This document shows positions 43,733-46,641 of a stretch of DNA of 46,641 nt, piece by piece. Both the position numbers and the translations under genes were made by a program. Source of the stretch: CAZFER01 sp964517495 (lineage in GTDB: Bacteria; Hinthialibacterota; Hinthialibacteria; Hinthialibacterales; Hinthialibacteraceae). Position 1 is the first letter of the stretch. Each line of letters opens with the position of its first letter. The stretch spans positions 1 through 46,641 of the forward strand of contig CAZFER010000053.1 in assembly GCA_964517495.1 (NCBI GenBank), read 5' to 3'. Below the pieces are notes generated by a model. It had not been told where the DNA came from. It saw only the letters and a list, made by a program, of their open reading frames with translations, and did no database searches.

Positions 43733-45130
43733 TTATGACTGTGGAAGTTCGATAGTAAAGCAAGTTTTTTTGTTGGGGGAGGAATCAACTGAAATCAGAC
43801 CGCCGTGCGCTTCCACAATGGCTTTCGTTAAGCAAAGACCTAATCCATTACCAGGAAGATGGCGACTCCTATCAGCACGATAAAACCGCTCAAAGATTTT
43901 TGCTTGATCTTTGGGTTGAATGCCAGGTCCTTCATCCAGAATGGAAATGAGTACTCTCTCATGGATTGATGAAAGCCGAATTTCAATTATTCCGCCTTTC
44001 GGAGAAAATTTAGTAGCATTATCCAGCAAGTTAGCCAGCGCTCGCTGTAATTTTCCTTCTTCTCCATTAACGAACAACGATTCAGCAACTGAACAGCGAA
44101 ATTCAATTTGCTTCTCTTCAGCAAGGGGAGTATACAAATCCACTGCTTTCTCCAGAAGTGATTTCAGGTCAATAGGCATCCGGTTGAGTGTACGAATTCG
44201 GGTATTGGTCTCAGAAATTTCCAACATAGTGTTGATCATACGTAACAAACTATCACTACTGTGCACAATAAATCCAGCGGCTTCCATAACTTCGCTGATA
44301 TTGTTCGGTTTTTCCACAAGGCTTTCCGCCGCCATTCGGATTCTTGTCAAAGGGCTTCGTAGATCGTGAGCAATCAAATCGTTAACATCACGCATTTCCG
44401 ACATGATAGATTGAATGTGATCAGCCATTTCATTGAATGATTTACCCAGTTGAGCAAACTCCTCTCCATGGAGATGACAATCCACGCGACGTTCAAACTC
44501 TCCCTGTGTGATCCGCTCTGCTGTTCGAGATACCGCTTCAACTCCTTTTAGCGCATATCGTGCCGCACCATATCCTAAGAGAGCTACAAGGGGCATGGCG
44601 AAGAGAATCATTATGGCTGCTTCTCGATACAATGTATTGAGAAACTGATATTGCTCGTTTAAAACAATACCTGTTTGAAAAATTTGTTGATCCGAAACGG
44701 GTGCAGATAATATTCGAATGGAAGTTGAATTATGATTCATGTTTCTCGTTACCAAATATTCTTTTCCCAACGATCGATGTTGATCTTGAAAAGGTGCGGG
44801 AATCTTTGGCCACTGAGTTAAATTGGAGGAAACGATCCTATCGCCATCCAGTGTAATTAGACGGATAAAAATTCTAAATGTACCACGGGCTTCAGCTTCG
44901 CGATTGAACTCATCTTGCAGTATTTCAAGCGAATCACCTTCAATATAATGCATCATTTTTTCCTTGATTTGAAAAAGGAGAGAGTCCACTTCCTTGGCCA
45001 GATGCTTTTGTATGGAGAAATAAATCATGGAGGTACTGGCAATCAAGACTAAACTGAAAATGACGAAATAAAATAATGTCAGATGAAATGCCGCTGTACG
45101 TGAAAAGTTAATCGGATATTTCCAAAACAT
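43733..45130 (-). CDS. Membrane sensor histidine kinase (CusS/BaeS type)
   Basis: 465 residues. TM1 is at ~15-37 and TM2 at ~170-190, with a ~130-residue periplasmic sensor between them. A HAMP domain follows (ERITQGEFERRVD near 205-250). The dimerisation helix has LIAHDLRSPLTRIRM (His255), the catalytic domain LANLLDNATKFSP, DEGPGIQPKDQAKIFERFYR and GNGLGLCLTKAIVEAHGG. It autophosphorylates and passes phosphate to the regulator encoded directly upstream, whose 3' end it overlaps by 23 bases. The signal is unknown; the neighbouring NapH/hemerythrin genes suggest redox, oxygen or metal stress. Confidence 0.92.
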   Translation of the reverse strand: MFWKYPINFSRTAAFHLTLFYFVIFSLVLIASTSMIYFSIQKHLAKEVDSLLFQIKEKMMHYIEGDSLEILQDEFNREAEARGTFRIFIRLITLDGDRIVSSNLTQWPKIPAPFQDQHRSLGKEYLVTRNMNHNSTSIRILSAPVSDQQIFQTGIVLNEQYQFLNTLYREAAIMILFAMPLVALLGYGAARYALKGVEAVSRTAERITQGEFERRVDCHLHGEEFAQLGKSFNEMADHIQSIMSEMRDVNDLIAHDLRSPLTRIRMAAESLVEKPNNISEVMEAAGFIVHSSDSLLRMINTMLEISETNTRIRTLNRMPIDLKSLLEKAVDLYTPLAEEKQIEFRCSVAESLFVNGEEGKLQRALANLLDNATKFSPKGGIIEIRLSSIHERVLISILDEGPGIQPKDQAKIFERFYRADRSRHLPGNGLGLCLTKAIVEAHGGLISVDSSPNKKTCFTIELPQS

Positions 45131-45785
45131 ATCCCACTCCCCGTATCGTACGAATCAGTGAATGATCAAACCCATCGTCTAGCTTGTTTCGTAAACGGCA
45201 AATACATGCTTCAATCACATTTGTTTCTGGATCAAATTGATAATCCCACACATTTTCGGCAATCATGGCCTTAGATACCACTCTATTTTTATGCAGCATA
45301 AGATAACGCAACAAATCGATTTCACGAGGTTGGAGATCAATCGGTTGATCTTCTCGGTATATTTTGTGTTTCAACAAATCCATCCGTAATTTACCGGCGA
45401 TAAGTTGAGAAGAATCCTGGATCCCTTGTGATCGCCGGATAAGAGCTTGCAAGCGTGCCAAGAGTTCAGAAAAAGCAAAAGGCTTTACCAAGTAATCATC
45501 CCCCCCTATTTGCAATCCACATATGCGATCATCCACTTCTCGCTTAGCGCTCAAAAACAAAATCGGCGTCTCTACTTTTTGTTTACGTGCAGACTCCACT
45601 AATGAGAGTCCATCTAGTTTGGGGAGCATGACATCGACAATCGCTGCGTCATAGGATTGGTTGGTTAATAAACAAAAACCCTGTTCTCCCTCCGTGGCAT
45701 GCTCCACGAAAAATCCTGCCTGATTCAAACCCTTCTGAATGAATTTTGCTATAATATGGTCATCTTCGATTAATAAAATTTTCAT
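45108..45785 (-). CDS. OmpR/PhoB-family response regulator
   Basis: 225 residues. Receiver domain: acidic pair in LLIEDDH, phospho-acceptor Asp51 (AIVDVMLPKLDG), Lys in YLVKPFAF. The winged-helix output is at ~130-222, with LQPREIDLLRYLMLHKNRVV, NVIEACICRLRNKLD and IRTIRGVGYVLE. The C-terminal block is closest to heavy-metal/copper regulators of the CusR/CopR type. It controls transcription with the kinase just downstream. GGAGG is present but 16 bases before the ATG, so the start site is weakly supported. The 167-base upstream gap separates it from a divergent tRNA gene. Confidence 0.93.
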   Translation of the reverse strand: MKILLIEDDHIIAKFIQKGLNQAGFFVEHATEGEQGFCLLTNQSYDAAIVDVMLPKLDGLSLVESARKQKVETPILFLSAKREVDDRICGLQIGGDDYLVKPFAFSELLARLQALIRRSQGIQDSSQLIAGKLRMDLLKHKIYREDQPIDLQPREIDLLRYLMLHKNRVVSKAMIAENVWDYQFDPETNVIEACICRLRNKLDDGFDHSLIRTIRGVGYVLEISD

Positions 45786-45906
45786 TTCTGAAAAAAAAAG
45801 TCCTCCAAGTGAAATAGATCTATGGGCTAGATATCCGATTGAAAACCATAAAGAGATAACAAATATTCTACTATGAGTTCTCGTTCAGAATAGTTTCAAT
45901 GACCTA

Positions 45907-45936
45907 TTGACTTTTTGGAAATTCGGAAAATAATTA
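45907..45936 (+). promoter_or_regulatory. Putative promoter of tRNA-Gly
   Basis: TTGACT at 45907-45912 and TAATTA at 45931-45936 (18-base spacer) lie directly upstream of the tRNA. The -35 matches consensus well, the -10 less well. Confidence 0.45.
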
Positions 45937-45952
45937 AATATTGATGATAAAT

Positions 45953-46026
45953 GCGGGAGTAGCTCAGTTGGCTAGAGCATCAGCCTTCCAAGCTGAGGGT
46001 TGCCGGTTCGACCCCGGTCTCCCGCT
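45953..46026 (+). tRNA. tRNA-Gly (anticodon UCC)
   Basis: A 74-base cloverleaf is complete. Acceptor GCGGGAG pairs with CTCCCGC; the D arm is GCTC...GAGC; the anticodon stem TCAGC/GCTGA encloses loop CTTCCAA, so the anticodon is TCC. The T arm is GCCGG TTCGACC CCGGT; discriminator base T. No CCA is encoded. It reads GGA codons. Being next to a CRISPR locus and an integrase-like tail, it is a likely integration site. Confidence 0.96.
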
Positions 46027-46270
46027 TGATTACATTACTCATTGAATCCTCTGAACTTATAACGTCTAATACTTTCCTTGTTTTTGCTAACAAATCACCA
46101 ATTTTGGGGTTCGGTGGAGCATTTGGTGGAGCAACCTGCTCCACCGTTTCCTGATCGGGTGGAGTTATTGTATTGAAATTTAGTCGTTCTGCAATTTTCC
46201 GCAATCGATCTGTACGACAATGTTGATGAAAAATTTTTGTTTTTTTATGGATGAGTTTATTTAAATACAT
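45980..46270 (-). pseudogene. Possible integrase C-terminal remnant overlapping the tRNA
   Basis: A 96-codon minus-strand ORF. Its last ~14 codons (ETGVEPATLSLEG) are simply antisense to the tRNA and are a known false-gene pattern. The part before it, HQHCRTDRLRKIAERLNF then VEQVAPPNAPPNPKIGD, resembles the variable tail of tyrosine recombinases in Planctomycetes-like bacteria, which often end in a tRNA used as attachment site. No catalytic residues (R, HxxR, Y) are present, so at most a 3' fragment remains. It could be spurious. Confidence 0.35.
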
Positions 46271-46296
46271 GGTGACAAATTTTTTATAGTGTATAT

Positions 46297-46329
46297 AAAA
46301 AAACCATCCTGTGTACGGCAGGATGGTTT
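46297..46329 (-). terminator. Rho-independent terminator of the tracrRNA
   Basis: A perfect 11-bp stem, AAACCATCCTG (46301-46311) with CAGGATGGTTT (46319-46329), encloses a 7-base loop. Read on the minus strand it is followed by a run of T (seven T in all counting the stem end), so it ends a minus-strand transcript. Confidence 0.88.
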
Positions 46330-46418
46330 ATTAATTTAAGGACACTCCATAGAGTGTTGCCTGCGAATCTTTCGTCTTTGTTACGGAAAGTCTTCGCAAA
46401 CTGTGATGTATTACACTG
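46297..46418 (-). ncRNA. Predicted tracrRNA of the Cas9 system
   Basis: A ~122-base minus-strand transcript lies between a consensus promoter and a strong terminator and is divergent to cas9. From 5' to 3' it shows a ~20-base unstructured start (46418 to 46399) that would act as anti-repeat. Next is a hairpin TTCGCA/TGCGAA (46393-46398 with 46362-46367) enclosing an inner stem of CTTTCCGT with ACGAAAG. A small hairpin ACACTC/GAGTGT (46342-46357) follows, then the terminator hairpin. This order (anti-repeat, hairpins, terminator hairpin) is that of tracrRNAs. The matching CRISPR repeat is outside the window, so base pairing with it cannot be shown. The repeat should contain a sequence close to TGTGATGTATTACACTG. 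Confidence 0.72.
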
Positions 46419-46423
46419 TAAGT

Positions 46424-46451
46424 ATTATACTGGTTAAGGTAAACTAGTCAA
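46424..46451 (-). promoter_or_regulatory. Sigma70-type promoter of the tracrRNA
   Basis: On the minus strand TTGACT (46451-46446) and a perfect TATAAT (46429-46424) are spaced 16 bases apart. The start of transcription is expected near 46418-46417. It is the best promoter match in the window. Confidence 0.82.
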
Positions 46452-46479
46452 GTGATAATTAATGGGGGAGAGACAAAAA

Positions 46480-46641
46480 ATGACAAAAAAGACACTTGGC
46501 ATTGATCTTGGATCAAATTCCATTGGATGGGCAATCATAGATGAAAGCAATGAATGTATCGTTGATATTGGTGTGAGGATATTTCCTGAAGGTGTTGATC
46601 GTGATCAATCAAGAAATGAAAAGTCTAAAAATGCTACACGT
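46480..46641 (+). CDS. cas9: Cas9 endonuclease N-terminus (probably type II-C), cut by window edge
   Basis: 54 codons are visible. The N-terminus MTKKTLGIDLGSNSIGWAII is the RuvC-I motif of Cas9, with Asp9 as the catalytic metal ligand. It continues GVRIFPEGVDRDQ and a polar stretch leading to the Arg-rich bridge helix. The RIFPEGVD form is typical of compact type II-C Cas9s. Cas9 uses crRNA and tracrRNA to cut DNA. The ATG at 46480 has GGGGGAG 9 bases upstream; an in-frame ATG at 46462 overlaps that site and is rejected. The tracrRNA candidate is divergent and directly upstream. Type assignment needs the rest of the gene and the presence or absence of csn2/cas4. Confidence 0.93.
   Translation, partial: MTKKTLGIDLGSNSIGWAIIDESNECIVDIGVRIFPEGVDRDQSRNEKSKNATR

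Noticed and set aside
45980..46025. Peptide ETGVEPATLSLEG as a protein domain
   Set aside because: It is the antisense translation of the tRNA-Gly gene, a well-known source of false genes.

Overview
The window comes from a Gram-negative (diderm) bacterium. It encodes a secretin, three outer-membrane or porin-like genes, lipoproteins, and many periplasmic c-type cytochromes. GC content is moderate, with AT-rich intergenic regions. The DUF6807/PmoA-like protein and two DUF2961 (GH172-like) proteins are common in poorly cultured bacteria such as the PVC/Hydrogenedentes/Sumerlaeota/Omnitrophota types. The sequence alone does not fix the phylum. Stop codons and start signals look standard (ATG, with some TTG/GTG supported by strong Shine-Dalgarno sequences).

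Left part, 1-12.7 kb: the 3' end of a secretin gene, a secreted DUF6807 protein, and then a divergent multiheme cytochrome locus. On the minus strand two fusion proteins (19 and 11 CxxCH motifs, each followed by a membrane cytochrome-b-like domain) are followed by an ArsR-type regulator. On the plus strand lie an octaheme protein, an outer-membrane beta-barrel and an 11-heme lipoprotein. Together these 49 predicted hemes look like a quinol-to-outer-membrane electron conduit, i.e. a candidate extracellular electron transfer system. The shared promoter region carries a repeated ATTTACATGA-like motif.

Middle, 12.8-28.4 kb: a HigB/HigA-like toxin-antitoxin pair, a serine hydrolase gene interrupted by one in-frame TAA, and a DUF2961 lipoprotein. 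Then comes a long minus-strand cluster of two phenylacetate-CoA ligase (PaaK) genes, an ACT-domain protein, an outer-membrane porin, a complete branched-chain amino acid type ABC transporter (livKHMGF) and a third, divergent PaaK. This suggests uptake and CoA activation of aromatic or branched acids.

Right part, 28.4-46.6 kb: a histidine kinase/CheV pair, a decayed kinase fragment, an aminotransferase with a coupled gene of unknown function, a membrane protein, a UshA-like/triheme fusion, a phosphatidylserine decarboxylase-like protein, a GH172-like protein, an SRAP protein, a large MscS channel gene interrupted by an in-frame TAG, and a NapH-like iron-sulfur membrane protein with a chimeric hemerythrin and an OmpR/histidine kinase pair. 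Dispersed palindromic repeats fill the gaps.

Right end: a tRNA-Gly(UCC), an antisense ORF that looks like an integrase tail, a predicted minus-strand tracrRNA with its own promoter and terminator, and the first 54 codons of a divergently transcribed cas9, probably type II-C. The rest of the CRISPR locus lies beyond the window.
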